The notes: generated by a model from the letters alone, not told the origin. Counted from the stretch's first letter, positions 9,901-18,206 are shown. The stretch: 64,000 bases of DNA from JACPYM01 sp031423495 (GCA_031423495.1 JANPFP010000147.1:38657-102656), one strand, 5' to 3'. Numbers and translations are program-made.

Positions 9901-10364
9901 GCGAAGGGATGGAAGCGACGACGCCGTTCGGCGTATTGCCGGGGCCGAAGGTCATGCTCGCCAACGAATTTTCGGGTTCGGGCGGCGACCTGTTGCCCTG
10001 GATGTTCAAGCGCAAAAAGATCGGCCCGGTCATCGGCAAGCGTACCTGGGGCGGCCTCGTCGGCATCGGCGGCTATCCCACGTTGATTGACGGCGGATAC
10101 GTCACCGCGCCGCACTTCGGTTTCTATACGCCCGAAGGCGCGTGGGAAGTCGAAAACGTAGGCACTCCGCCTGACATCGAAATTGACCTAGACCCCGCCG
10201 CCTGGCGCAAAGGCGTTGACACCCAACTCGAAAAAGCCGTCAGCGTGGCGATGGATATGCTCAAGAAAAATCCGGTCAAACGTCCGGTGAAACCGGCTTA
10301 TCCCAACTACCACAAAGCGGCTCCGGCGGCGGCGGGTGCGAGTGGGAACGGTTCGGGGAATTAG
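6960..10364 (+). CDS. Tricorn protease homologue, S41-type C-terminal domain (copy 2)
   Basis: An 1134-residue paralogue of the protein at 2297-5695, collinear over its whole length. It has a signal peptide ending near GIAQ, two propeller blocks, a Lys/Asp/Ala-rich linker near residues 545-600, and the C1, PDZ and S41 order. Expected catalytic residues are His784 (SVGHL) and Ser1007 (SGSGGD), and the GVIDERFNSGGS-type segment is kept. Some blocks are nearly identical in DNA between the copies (for example around 3255-3300 and 7920-7965), while the linkers differ most. It starts two bases after the HicB-like gene, so translation may be coupled. Likely an envelope protease. Confidence 0.9.
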   Translation: MKQTTLALLLVCLTAAFGIAQTPSGKLLFRNPTMSKTHIVFVYAGDLWIVGKDGGEATRLTTGVGTETNPVFAPDGSQVAFTGQYDGNVDIYTVPATGGVPKRLTYHPDVDQAVNWTPDGKSVLFSSRRTSSSGRFAKLFTIALDGTLPAEVPLPMANYGAYSPDASRIAYEPIGRAFQMWKRYRGGQQSVIWIANLSDSSIERIPRVASANGSNDFDAMYAGDKVYFLSDRNGAVTLFAYDTKTKKVTQALANTGLDLKAASLAAGGENIVYEQFGALNVFDLKSSKSRAVNITLNGDLAGVRAKYEKVGPRASNVAISPTGARAVFEARGEILTVPAEKGDARNLTNAPNSAERDPSWSPDGKWIAYFSDASGEYELHLRDQKGAGEVKKIKLEPTFYYSPRWSPDSKKIAFYDKRLNLWYVDIEKADPVKVDQTLSDAGNLDPDWSPDSKWITYSKMLKSWSHAIFVYSLEDKKISQVTDGMSDALSPRFDNNSKYLYFTASTDIGPTNGGLDMSTYPLRSSRSVYAVVLKKDQASPLAPESDEEKIADDEKKDGEKKDVKPAEGEKKPDAASAPPAGAASPAGAAAMAMKPGAKKEPEPVKIDFENISQRIIALPIPARNYIGLMKGKPGILFTMEIPEGPPAPGGMFGLIVGKFDLEKRKLDPFVSGVQGFDVSANGEKVLYRQGPAYFIAGTMMPPKPGDGRIKVEDMEVFVDPRAEWNQIYKEVARIERDFFYDPNLHGMDLAATTKKYEPYLAGLGHRADLNYLFQEMYGEMSVGHLRVQAPGDVPNPNFVPGGLLGADFKLENGRYRFAKVFNGENWNPQLRAPLTQPGVNVVAGEYLLAVKGRNLTANDNVYQFLENTSGKQVTLKVGPNADGTGSREVTVVPTGNEGALRNYDWIETNRRKVGELSGGKLAYVYLPDTAGGGYTNFNRYYFAQLDKEGAVIDERFNSGGSAADYIVDHLAKPVMSYWAVREGMEATTPFGVLPGPKVMLANEFSGSGGDLLPWMFKRKKIGPVIGKRTWGGLVGIGGYPTLIDGGYVTAPHFGFYTPEGAWEVENVGTPPDIEIDLDPAAWRKGVDTQLEKAVSVAMDMLKKNPVKRPVKPAYPNYHKAAPAAAGASGNGSGN

Positions 10365-10436
10365 CGATTCAATAAATATGAAGGGTGACGCAAGCAATGA
10401 GTTTGCGTTACCCTTTGCGCCGTAAGGAGCAATCTT

Positions 10437-10784
10437 ATGAATCAACTTCACGGTGTGATTATCGAACGCGAGAACGGTCATTACCGCGCTTCGCTCGCCA
10501 ACCTTCCCAAAGTGTCGGTCGAAGCCAGCACGCGCGACCTAGCTTTGCAGCAACTTAAAGAGGCTGCGGCGAAATACTTCATGCAGGTCGAATACACTTT
10601 CATTCAAGTGGATACGCCTGCGACACCATCGCTACGGCCTAGTAGCCCACAAGCGGTGCGGGCTTCAATAGCCGATCTTAATCTCGACGTTAATCACGAG
10701 TGGTATCAGGAATATCTCGCCAACCTTGCCGCTGCCAGAGTGCAGGAACAAGCGGAACTCGCCGCCGAAGCTGCTGCTCTATGA
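10437..10784 (+). CDS. HicB-like antitoxin of a PIN toxin-antitoxin pair
   Basis: A 115-residue protein whose first 60 residues have the HicB-like pattern (VIIERENGHYRASLANLPKV, then a helix). The C-terminal part, from about residue 75, is an Ala/Glu-rich helix that may wrap the toxin. The PIN gene begins six bases after its stop, the usual order of antitoxin first. AAGGAG precedes the start. HicB proteins usually pair with HicA, a small dsRNA-binding toxin, so this pairing is mixed. DNA-binding capacity is not evident. Confidence 0.7.
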   Translation: MNQLHGVIIERENGHYRASLANLPKVSVEASTRDLALQQLKEAAAKYFMQVEYTFIQVDTPATPSLRPSSPQAVRASIADLNLDVNHEWYQEYLANLAAARVQEQAELAAEAAAL

Positions 10785-10790
10785 TCTGCC

Positions 10791-11213
10791 ATGCTTTATT
10801 TGCTCGACACGAATATCTGCCAAATGGCGATAGCCAACCATCCGTCGTTTTTGGCCCACCTCGACAGTCTTGATTTGGTGATTGATTCAGTTGCAACGAC
10901 GATTATCTCTTTCGATGAAGCCGTCAGCGGATGGCTGCCGTTTTGTCACAACGGCAAACAGCTTGCGAAACGGGTTTGGGCCTACGAACAGCTTACGAAC
11001 GTTTTCACGTACTATTGCCGTCAGACGGTTTTCCCTTTTACGGCTGAAGCCGCCCAGGAGTTGGTTAAGTTACGATCGCTGTTTCCGCGCACTGGCCTTG
11101 CCGATTTATCCATTGCGGCGATTGCGCTCACGCTCCAAGCCACTATCGTTACGCAAAACACCGTAGATTTCGTGCGCATTCCAAATTTACCGATTGAAGA
11201 CTGGTCAGTGTAA
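10791..11213 (+). CDS. VapC-like PIN-domain ribonuclease toxin
   Basis: A 140-residue PIN domain. The N-terminal MLYLLDTNIC holds the first acidic residue (Asp6) and the conserved Asn. A Glu in SFDEAVSGW and an Asp in GLADLSIAAIAL supply the other metal ligands, and the late VTQNTVDFVRIPNLPIEDW matches the usual final PIN strand. The expected activity is magnesium-dependent cleavage of tRNA or other RNA, blocked by the upstream protein. All catalytic acids are present, so the toxin looks intact. Confidence 0.85.
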   Translation: MLYLLDTNICQMAIANHPSFLAHLDSLDLVIDSVATTIISFDEAVSGWLPFCHNGKQLAKRVWAYEQLTNVFTYYCRQTVFPFTAEAAQELVKLRSLFPRTGLADLSIAAIALTLQATIVTQNTVDFVRIPNLPIEDWSV

Positions 11214-11295
11214 CGCCGCGCCTTGCCCGCCTGTGGTTCTCTGCTATTATCCGGCTTCAGCCCTATAACCGATTCCGCGAAAAGGAACTCAAAGT

Positions 11296-14200
11296 TTGAC
11301 CGAAAATTTAACCGACGAATTCATCCAGCGTTGGGCGTCTTCCGGCGCAGCCGAGCGCGCCAATTACCAATTGTTTCTCGCCGAATTGTGCGATGTGTTG
11401 GAAGTCGCGCGCCCTGAGCCTACGCAACCTGACGACGCGCGCAACGCTTATGTGTTCGAGCGCGCCATCACGTTTCAAAACCCGGATGGCACGACTTCGC
11501 CGGGGCGGATTGATTTGTATAAGCGCGGCTGTTTCGTGCTCGAAGCCAAACAGGGCAGCGAGAAACGCGACGCGGCGAATTTGTTGTTTGACGATGCCAA
11601 TCCGAAACAACGCAAAGGCACGGCGGTACGCGGCACAACGGGCTGGAACGTGGCCATGCTCAAAGCGCGTGGGCAGGCCGAGCAATACGCCAAAGCCTTG
11701 CCGACGAGCGAGGGCTGGCCGGTCTTTCTCGTCGTCGTAGACATCGGGCATTCGTTTGAGTTGCTGGCTGATTTCACGCGGGCGGGCAAGACCTATTTGC
11801 CGTTCCCCGATGCGGCTTCTTATCGCATCAAGCTGGCGGATTTGGCGGATGAAAAAATCCGTGAACGGTTGCGCGCCGTGTGGACTGATCCGCTCGCGCT
11901 CGACCCGGCGCGGCGCAGCGCCCGCATCACGCGCGAAGTCGCCGCCAAACTCGCCGCGCTCGCCAAATCTTTAGAAGAGTCTGGTGAAGAATCAGGCCAA
12001 ACGCCCGAAGCGGTTTCGGCCTTCCTGATGCGTTGTCTGTTCACGATGTTTGCCGAAGACGTGCAACTCATCCCGACCAACAAATTCACCGAATTGCTCG
12101 AAAGCCGCCGCGACAAGTTGGCTACGTTTCAGCCGATGCTGGAATCGTTGTGGCGCACGATGAATACGGGTGGATTCTCTGAGTTTCTAGAAACCCACGT
12201 GTTGCATTTCAACGGCGGATTGTTCGAGATCAGCGCAGCCTTGCCCGTCAATCGCGCGCAACTCGAATTACTGATCGAAGCCAGCCGCAGCGATTGGCGC
12301 GAAGTCGAACCGGCGATTTTCGGTACGTTGCTCGAACGCGCGCTTGATCCGGTCGAACGCCACAAGCTCGGCGCACATTACACGCCGCGCGCTTATGTCG
12401 AGCGCCTCGTGCTGCCCACCGTGATCGAACCGTTGCGCGAACAATGGAAAGACGTGCAAACCGCCGCCGTGACTTTGGCGCAAGAAGGCAAACTCGAATC
12501 TGCCGCCGCGTTGGTCAAAGACTTTCACCGCGCGTTGTGCGAAGTGCGCGTGCTCGATCCGGCCTGTGGCAGCGGCAATTTTCTTTACGTCACGCTCGAA
12601 CACCTCAAGCGGCTGGAAGGCGAAGTCATCGTCGCGCTCAACGATTTCGACGCGCGGCAGGCGGCCTTTGAGATCGAAGGTTTCACCGTTGATCCGCATC
12701 AATTGCTCGGCCTCGAACTCAATCCGCGCGCGGCGGCGATTGCCGATCTGGTTTTGTGGATCGGATATTTGCAATGGCACTTCCGCACGCGCGGCGACGC
12801 CCAACCGCGCGAACCCGTCTTGCGCAAGTTCCGCAACATCGAATGCCGCGACGCCGTGCTGGCTTATGACCGCCGCGAAATCGTCAAGGATGAAAACGGC
12901 CAACCCGTTACGCGCTGGGACGGGCGCACGTTTAAAACGCATCCCGTCACGGGCGAAGACGTACCGGATGAAACGGCGCGCGTGGCGCTTTACGAATACG
13001 TCAACGCGCGCAAGGCGGAATGGCCTGCGGCTGATTATGTCGTCGGCAATCCGCCGTTCATTGGAACAAGAAAAATCAAAACTACGCTTGGCGATGAATA
13101 CGTAGAGACGCTCAGGAAAGCCTATCCTGAAGTGCCTGATACCTGTGATTACGTGATGTATTGGTGGCATAAAGCTGCGCTGGCTGTAAGAGCAGGAACA
13201 TTGAAACGGTTTGGACTAATCACGACCAACAGTATTGTTCAGTCTTATTCAAAAGGTTTGATTGAGAGTCATCTCTCTGCGAAAGACGGCGTATCACTTC
13301 TTCTCGCCATCCCAGACCATCCGTGGGTTGAAGCGGCAGACGGCGCGGCAGTGCGAGTCGCAATGACAGTTGGACTTTCGCAGTCTGAATATCAGGGAAA
13401 AGGATTCATCTATCGGGTTGTTGAAGAATCATCAGAGGCATCCAAGTTAGAGAAGGAAGAAGTTGATTACATTGGTGCCGGGCTTCAGCGCGACATTGGT
13501 CAGCAACAGGTTGAGGCCATGCAAGCTAACCAGGGTATGTGTTTTCAGGGCGTTGTCCCAGCAGGCGATGGATTCAAACTTGAACCTGACGAATTAGCGA
13601 ATCTAGGTTTTTCACCAGAGGCACTTCCAGCCGTTATCAAAAAATACATCATTGGGCGAGACGTTGTTCAACGCCACCAATCAAAGCACATCATTGATTT
13701 CTTCGGGCTATCTGAAAAAGACGCAAGAAGCCATTGGCCGCAACTTTATCAACGGTTACTTGATCGTGTTTATCCTGGACGACGCTTGAATAAACGTGCT
13801 GCTTACCGCGATAAGTGGTGGGTCTTTGCCGAGCCAAGACCCGCAATGCGCCGTGCTTTGGCTGGGCTAAAGCGGTTTATCGCTACGCCTTATACTGCGA
13901 AACATCGCCCTTTTGTTTTTGTTGATGGTGATACGTTGCCCGATGCAATGGCTTACGCAATTACGTCTGACGATGGCTTCGTACTTGCGGTTTTGTCGAG
14001 TCGCATCCACGTGTGTTGGTCGAACTCAACTGGCGGCACACTAGAAGATAGGCCTCGTTATAACAGCAAAGAAACGTTTGCTCCTTTCCCCTTTCCCGAC
14101 TGCACCGCCGAACAACAAGCCCGCATTCGCGCGTTGGGCGAACAGTTAGACGCGCACCGCAAGCGGCAGCAAGCCTTGCATCCCGACCTGACGCTGACCG

Positions 14201-14808
14201 AGATGTATAACGTGCTGGAAAAATTACGCGCGCTTGATGTAGGGCGGGTTACTAACCTGCCCTATGCGGCTGGCGACAACGTAGGGCAGGTTAGTAACCT
14301 GCCCTACGAGAAAGCCGTGCTAACCGACAAAGAGCGATTGATTCACGAACGTGGCCTGATCGCCGTGCTGCGCCAGTTGCACGACGAACTGGATGCGGCA
14401 GTAGCCGATGCTTACGGCTGGCCTGCCGACTTGCCTGACGAAGAAATTCTCGCGCGCCTCGTCGCGCTCAACGCCGCGCGCTCGCGCCAAGAGCAAGCCG
14501 GACACATCCGCTGGCTGCGGCCTGATTATCAAAAACCGGCGGGCTTACAAACCGCGCTCGACACTGGCGAAGACGACACCGCGCCGCTTCCTTCCGTCAA
14601 AGCGGTCAAGCTGCCGTGGCCGAAGACGCTGCCCGAACAAGCGGCGGCTTTGCGTGCGGCATTGGCTGCGCAAGCGGGCGTAGTCACGGCAGACGATTTG
14701 GCGAAAGCGTTTAAGGGAGTGCGCGCCGCTTCGTTGGTGAATCTTTTGCAGACGCTGGTTTCATTGGGGCTGGCGCGCGAAGTCGCGGCAGGGAAATTTA
14801 CAGCCTAG
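11296..14808 (+). CDS. Type IIG-like restriction-modification enzyme (nuclease plus class I DNA methyltransferase)
   Basis: A 1170-residue single-chain enzyme. The N-terminus has a PD-(D/E)XK-like nuclease site (D73, E83-x-K85 in FVLEAKQG). The centre holds methyltransferase motif I DPACGSGNF (from residue 421) and motif IV NPPF (585-588), as in N6-adenine methyltransferases. The C-terminal half should contain the target-recognition domain and a helical tail. The MmeI-like fused design means no separate restriction or specificity subunit is needed, and none is adjacent. The start is TTG with AAGGA about ten bases upstream. Residues 982-1004 are encoded by an inserted palindromic repeat. The middle section (about 13060-14090) is richer in A/T than the rest, suggesting a recombined recognition region. 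Confidence 0.85.
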   Translation: MTENLTDEFIQRWASSGAAERANYQLFLAELCDVLEVARPEPTQPDDARNAYVFERAITFQNPDGTTSPGRIDLYKRGCFVLEAKQGSEKRDAANLLFDDANPKQRKGTAVRGTTGWNVAMLKARGQAEQYAKALPTSEGWPVFLVVVDIGHSFELLADFTRAGKTYLPFPDAASYRIKLADLADEKIRERLRAVWTDPLALDPARRSARITREVAAKLAALAKSLEESGEESGQTPEAVSAFLMRCLFTMFAEDVQLIPTNKFTELLESRRDKLATFQPMLESLWRTMNTGGFSEFLETHVLHFNGGLFEISAALPVNRAQLELLIEASRSDWREVEPAIFGTLLERALDPVERHKLGAHYTPRAYVERLVLPTVIEPLREQWKDVQTAAVTLAQEGKLESAAALVKDFHRALCEVRVLDPACGSGNFLYVTLEHLKRLEGEVIVALNDFDARQAAFEIEGFTVDPHQLLGLELNPRAAAIADLVLWIGYLQWHFRTRGDAQPREPVLRKFRNIECRDAVLAYDRREIVKDENGQPVTRWDGRTFKTHPVTGEDVPDETARVALYEYVNARKAEWPAADYVVGNPPFIGTRKIKTTLGDEYVETLRKAYPEVPDTCDYVMYWWHKAALAVRAGTLKRFGLITTNSIVQSYSKGLIESHLSAKDGVSLLLAIPDHPWVEAADGAAVRVAMTVGLSQSEYQGKGFIYRVVEESSEASKLEKEEVDYIGAGLQRDIGQQQVEAMQANQGMCFQGVVPAGDGFKLEPDELANLGFSPEALPAVIKKYIIGRDVVQRHQSKHIIDFFGLSEKDARSHWPQLYQRLLDRVYPGRRLNKRAAYRDKWWVFAEPRPAMRRALAGLKRFIATPYTAKHRPFVFVDGDTLPDAMAYAITSDDGFVLAVLSSRIHVCWSNSTGGTLEDRPRYNSKETFAPFPFPDCTAEQQARIRALGEQLDAHRKRQQALHPDLTLTEMYNVLEKLRALDVGRVTNLPYAAGDNVGQVSNLPYEKAVLTDKERLIHERGLIAVLRQLHDELDAAVADAYGWPADLPDEEILARLVALNAARSRQEQAGHIRWLRPDYQKPAGLQTALDTGEDDTAPLPSVKAVKLPWPKTLPEQAAALRAALAAQAGVVTADDLAKAFKGVRAASLVNLLQTLVSLGLAREVAAGKFTA
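14239..14322. repeat. Tandem 42-base palindromic repeat inside the restriction-modification gene
   Basis: Two units, each beginning with a 27-base palindrome (14239-14265 and 14281-14307) of the form GTAGGGC-AGGTTA and its complement, then a short tail. The period is exactly 14 codons, so the frame is kept and the units encode related peptides (VGRVTNLPY and VGQVSNLPY). This looks like a dispersed repeat that entered coding sequence without breaking it. Confidence 0.8.
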
Positions 14809-14857
14809 CTGATGTTACGCGACAGTGATTACAAGAAATCTATTGACTTATATTTGT

Positions 14858-15060
14858 AGCGCCGGAGGCGCGACCAGATGGTAGCCGGTGGTGAAACCAC
14901 CGGTCAGCGGCGTATGACACGACTCGCCCCGGTAGGGGCGCAAGACTAGACGTAGTTAAAAGATCATTTCAGGTCTGGCGTCCCATCCGGGACGCGGATG
15001 AAATGGTGCGTTTCCCGGTGGTTTCACCACCGGCTACCATCTGGTCGCGCCTCCAGCGCT
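14858..15060. repeat. REP-like palindromic element without transposase
   Basis: Same structure as 2031-2261. Outer halves end in GGCGC-rich hairpins and contain TAGCCGGTGGTGAAACCACCGG and its partner in inverted order, with a GGGACG-type hairpin in the middle. It occupies most of the gap between the restriction-modification gene and aroK, two convergent genes, and may also help end transcription. Confidence 0.78.
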
Positions 15061-15094
15061 GCAAAAGCTGTCAAAACATCTCACCGTAATTCCA

Positions 15095-15607
15095 TCACTT
15101 ATCATCAGTGTCTAATAACGCCAGCGCAATTTCTGCCGTCATTTCCGGCGAGTCATTTGGGTTGATCGCAAGGCGCAAATCGCTGGCTTGGTATAGCGGT
15201 AGCCGCGATTCGTAACGTGCGCGCGCGGTCGTCTCATCCGGTGCGAGCGGTCTCGTAGTCCCGTCATTCACGATGCGCTGCCAGCAAACTTCAAACGGCG
15301 TATTGAGCCAGAGCGTCTGACCGTAGCGCCGCATCGCTGCGCGGTTGGATTCAATCGTGATGGCTCCGCCGCCGGGGGCGATTACGGCGAGCGGGCCTTG
15401 TGCGACGCGCAGTAATTCCGCCGCTTCCAATTCACGAAACGCGGCTTCCCCCTGTTGTTGGACGAATTCAAAAATCGTGCATCCGGCCTGCGCTGCGATC
15501 AGTACGTCAAGATCAATGAAGGGCCTGCCGAGTTTTTCCGCCAACAGCGGCCCAACCGTAGTTTTGCCGCAAGCCATAAATCCTACGAGAAAAATTTGCG
15601 CTTTCAT
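15095..15607 (-). CDS. aroK: Shikimate kinase
   Basis: A 170-residue P-loop kinase that phosphorylates shikimate with ATP in the chorismate pathway. The Walker A motif is GFMACGKTT near the N-terminus, followed by FIDLDVLI (the DxD shikimate-binding region), FRELE and the APGGGA glycine loop. The RPL motif in TTRPLAPDE belongs to the lid. Length is normal. It lies 98 bases downstream of aroA on the same strand, which catalyses the next step, so the two probably form an operon. Confidence 0.93.
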   Translation of the reverse strand: MKAQIFLVGFMACGKTTVGPLLAEKLGRPFIDLDVLIAAQAGCTIFEFVQQQGEAAFRELEAAELLRVAQGPLAVIAPGGGAITIESNRAAMRRYGQTLWLNTPFEVCWQRIVNDGTTRPLAPDETTARARYESRLPLYQASDLRLAINPNDSPEMTAEIALALLDTDDK

Positions 15608-15619
15608 CTTTGGATATTC

Positions 15620-15699
15620 GCCACGGGGAACACGGGGAACTGGGGGATGGCTTAGGTTATTCGCCTTAACTTCCCCTAAATCCCCGTGTCCCCCGTGGC
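15620..15699. repeat. Inverted repeat between aroA and aroK
   Basis: The outer arms GCCACGGGG and CCCCGTGGC pair, with further partly matching C/G-rich blocks inside. This is the same general design as other intergenic inverted repeats in the window. It could reduce aroK expression relative to aroA, but this is inference. Confidence 0.65.
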
Positions 15700-15705
15700 T
15701 TATTT

Positions 15706-17022
15706 TTAGGCGTTCACACTCGCGCCGCAGTTGGCGATAAGCTGATAGAACTCAGGCAATGACACCGAAGCCGCTTCGGCGCGGGCGATTTCGGTCGTGC
15801 CATCGGCGATGAGACCGGCTACGGCAAAGGCCATGGCGATGCGGTGATCGGTGAATGAATCTACGCGCGCGCCGTGTAAGGCTTGTTTGCCTCTGATAGT
15901 GAAGCCGTCTTCAAACTCTTCAATGGTGACGCCGAGCGCGCGCAGGTTCGTAACGATGGCGGTGATGCGGTCGCTTTCTTTGACGCGCAACTCTTTGGCT
16001 TCGCGAATGGTCAGCGTGCCGTCGAGTTGTGTGGCGGCTACGGCGAGAATCGGAATTTCGTCAATCAAGTTGGCGACGATTGCGCCGCTCAGCGTGACAT
16101 CGCCTTTGAGCAGGGAATTCGCCGCGACCAGATCGGCGACGAGTTCGCCGTGCGCCAGGCGTTGGTTGCTGATTTCGATGCGTCCGCCCATTTGGCGCAA
16201 TACGTCAATCAAGGCGGTGCGCGAAGGGTTTATGCCGATGTGGCGCAGCGTGATTTCAGCTTGCGGCGCGATCAAGGCGGCGACGAGAAAGAACGCGGCA
16301 GAAGACAAATCGCCCGCCACGGTGTAATCGCCAAGCGCGTTTAAACGTTGTCCGCCCGCGAGTGAGATACGTTCGCCGTCTTCGTTTAACGTCACGCCGC
16401 ATTCGCGCAGCATCACTTCGGTGTGGTTGCGCGTCGGCGTAGTCTCGATCACCGTTGTCGTACCGTCAGCGAACAAGCCCGCGAGCAAGGTGCAGCTTTT
16501 GACTTGCGCGCTGGCGATGGGCGGTTGATAGGTGATGCCTTTAAGTCCGCCCCCGTGAATCGTGAGCGGCGCGAAGTTGTTGTCACGCGCTTCGATGCGC
16601 GCGCCGAGTTGGGTGAGCGGTTCGATGATGCGACGCATGGGGCGGCGCTGAATGCTCTCATCACCCGTGATGGTGGTCGTGAAGGATTGCCCCGCAAGAA
16701 TGCCTGACAACAAGCGAATGGTTGTGCCGGAATTGCCAACGTCTAATATCGCTGACGATGCGCGCAATCCATCGCGGCCTGCGCCGTGAACAATGATGCG
16801 TTCAGTGGAGCGCTCGACTTTTACGCCTAAGGCTTCGAGGCAATCGAGCGTGCTTTGGCAATCGCGAGCGGAGGAATAGTTCTGCAATTCAGTTTTTCCG
16901 TCACCGATGGCCGCGAACATCGCGGAACGATGTGAAATGGATTTGTCTCCAGGCAAATGGAAGGCTCCGACGAGTTTGCTGGCCGGATGAATCAAAACGT
17001 TGCGAGCAGTTAGTTCAGACAT
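15706..17022 (-). CDS. aroA: 3-phosphoshikimate 1-carboxyvinyltransferase (EPSP synthase)
   Basis: A 438-residue enzyme transferring enolpyruvyl from PEP to shikimate 3-phosphate. Visible family motifs are LPGDKSISHR near residue 23, GNSGTTIRLLSG near residue 96, RPMRRIIEPLTQLGA, KESDRITAI near residue 345 and DHRIAMAFAVAGLI near residue 390. Complete and normal length, cytosolic. The LPGDKSISHR and GNSGTTIR forms resemble class II (glyphosate-tolerant type) more than the E. coli type, although this is a judgement from motif shape only. It is the first gene of an aroA-aroK unit. Confidence 0.95.
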   Translation of the reverse strand: MSELTARNVLIHPASKLVGAFHLPGDKSISHRSAMFAAIGDGKTELQNYSSARDCQSTLDCLEALGVKVERSTERIIVHGAGRDGLRASSAILDVGNSGTTIRLLSGILAGQSFTTTITGDESIQRRPMRRIIEPLTQLGARIEARDNNFAPLTIHGGGLKGITYQPPIASAQVKSCTLLAGLFADGTTTVIETTPTRNHTEVMLRECGVTLNEDGERISLAGGQRLNALGDYTVAGDLSSAAFFLVAALIAPQAEITLRHIGINPSRTALIDVLRQMGGRIEISNQRLAHGELVADLVAANSLLKGDVTLSGAIVANLIDEIPILAVAATQLDGTLTIREAKELRVKESDRITAIVTNLRALGVTIEEFEDGFTIRGKQALHGARVDSFTDHRIAMAFAVAGLIADGTTEIARAEAASVSLPEFYQLIANCGASVNA

Positions 17023-17169
17023 GGAAAGGTATGAATCGAAAATATGAAGCAGGGGAATTTGCCGGGAACCTCAGTCGAGGCGCAGGCGTAAGGGCGGGCA
17101 GCGTGATTTCCGCGCTGACCCACGTGAACAATTCAGGTTGCAGATGATCAGATCGTCGGGAAGCCCAGC

Positions 17170-17199
17170 TTGACACTGTTTTTTTGCGGGTGCTATACA
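17170..17199 (+). promoter_or_regulatory. Sigma-70-type promoter for the anti-sigma kinase/STAS pair
   Basis: TTGACA at 17170-17175, an 18-base spacer and TATACA at 17194-17199. It lies about 145 bases before the gene at 17344, in the 321-base divergent gap 17023-17343, where nothing else was recognised. Confidence 0.6.
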
Positions 17200-17343
17200 C
17201 GCCGCGCTTTAATCGTAGCAAGAAGCGCGGGAAATCACTGGCATCTTAATCACAACGATTTGGGCTGACAAGCCGCCAAACTTATACGCAGAGATTCATC
17301 AACCGACACATCAACCGATGGGCGAAGAAGGGAATAGAGGCTT

Positions 17344-17817
17344 ATGATGCTTGCCGAAAATGTGGTCGAGCTTTCGATAGCCAGTCAACTGGAATTCATC
17401 GAACTCGTGACCGCCCTCACCGATAACGTAACCAAAATGGTCGGCTTCGACGAAGAGGCCAATTACTGGCTCAATATGGCGGTGCGCGAATCGGTGGCGA
17501 ATGCCGTCGAACACGGCAATAAATACGACCCGAACAAAACGGTGGATGTGCGCTTCACGATTGGCGTAGACGCGCTGCGCGTTAGCATCCGCGATCACGG
17601 CGAAGGCTTCGACCCGGCGTCGTTGCCCGATCCGCTCGACCCTGAAAACCTGCTCAATCCTGCCGGTCGCGGCATTTTGTATATGCGTAGTTTCATGGAT
17701 GCGGTGGATTACGAACGACACCCCGAAGGCGGCATGCTCGTCACCATGACCAAACGCCGCCAAACTAAAGCAGCACCCGAAACGGAACTTGAACAACATG
17801 CAGCTAGCAATCACTGA
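17344..17817 (+). CDS. RsbW/SpoIIAB-like anti-sigma serine kinase
   Basis: A 157-residue GHKL-fold ATPase. The N box is AVRESVANAVEHGN, with the catalytic Glu and the Mg-binding Asn. The G1 box is DHGEGFDP and the G2 box is GRGILYMRSFMD. Such proteins hold a sigma factor or other partner and phosphorylate a STAS-domain antagonist on Ser; the next gene encodes one, overlapping by 20 bases. No sigma-B-type gene is adjacent, so the controlled sigma factor lies elsewhere or the target differs. ATG codons at 17344 and 17347 are both possible. Confidence 0.88.
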   Translation: MMLAENVVELSIASQLEFIELVTALTDNVTKMVGFDEEANYWLNMAVRESVANAVEHGNKYDPNKTVDVRFTIGVDALRVSIRDHGEGFDPASLPDPLDPENLLNPAGRGILYMRSFMDAVDYERHPEGGMLVTMTKRRQTKAAPETELEQHAASNH

Positions 17818-18157
17818 ACGCACGGGCAATGCCCTGACCGGCCCTGTCACCATCCTCGACTTTCAAGGCAAGATCACCATTGGCGAAGGCAGCGTGCTGT
17901 TACGCGACACCGTGTTGCGCCTGCTGCAAAACGGTCAGGCGCGGATGGTCTTCAACCTGGCGGGCGTGACTTATGTGGATAGCTCAGGCATCGGCGAACT
18001 TGTGTCGAGTTTGACTACCATCAAAAACCAGGGCGGCAAACTCAAGCTGCTCAACCTGCCCAAAAAGATCAAAGACCTCTTGATGATTACCAAGCTGCTG
18101 ACCGTTTTCGAAATTCACGAAGACGAGATTGAGAGCCTGCAAAGTTTTGTCGAATAG
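17798..18157 (+). CDS. STAS-domain anti-sigma factor antagonist (SpoIIAA/RsbV-like)
   Basis: A 119-residue single STAS domain. The phosphorylation loop is YVDSSGIGEL with the acceptor Ser at about residue 62. It should bind the kinase encoded just upstream when unphosphorylated, freeing that kinase's partner. The frame is open from a TTG at 17789, but the ATG at 17798 with GGAA upstream is more natural. Overlap with the kinase gene suggests coupled translation and fixed stoichiometry. Confidence 0.9.
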   Translation: MQLAITERTGNALTGPVTILDFQGKITIGEGSVLLRDTVLRLLQNGQARMVFNLAGVTYVDSSGIGELVSSLTTIKNQGGKLKLLNLPKKIKDLLMITKLLTVFEIHEDEIESLQSFVE

Positions 18158-18206
18158 TTTCGCGCCTTGAGAGCTTCTTTTGAAATTAGAGATTTGCCGC
18201 TAGCTG

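Noticed and set aside
8529..10115. Minus-strand open frame of 528 codons inside tricorn copy 2
   Set aside because: Same shadow composition, and no start signal or family match; it mirrors the shadow in copy 1.
12268..13170. Minus-strand open frame inside the restriction-modification gene
   Set aside because: It covers conserved methyltransferase motifs on the plus strand, so the shadow explanation is enough.
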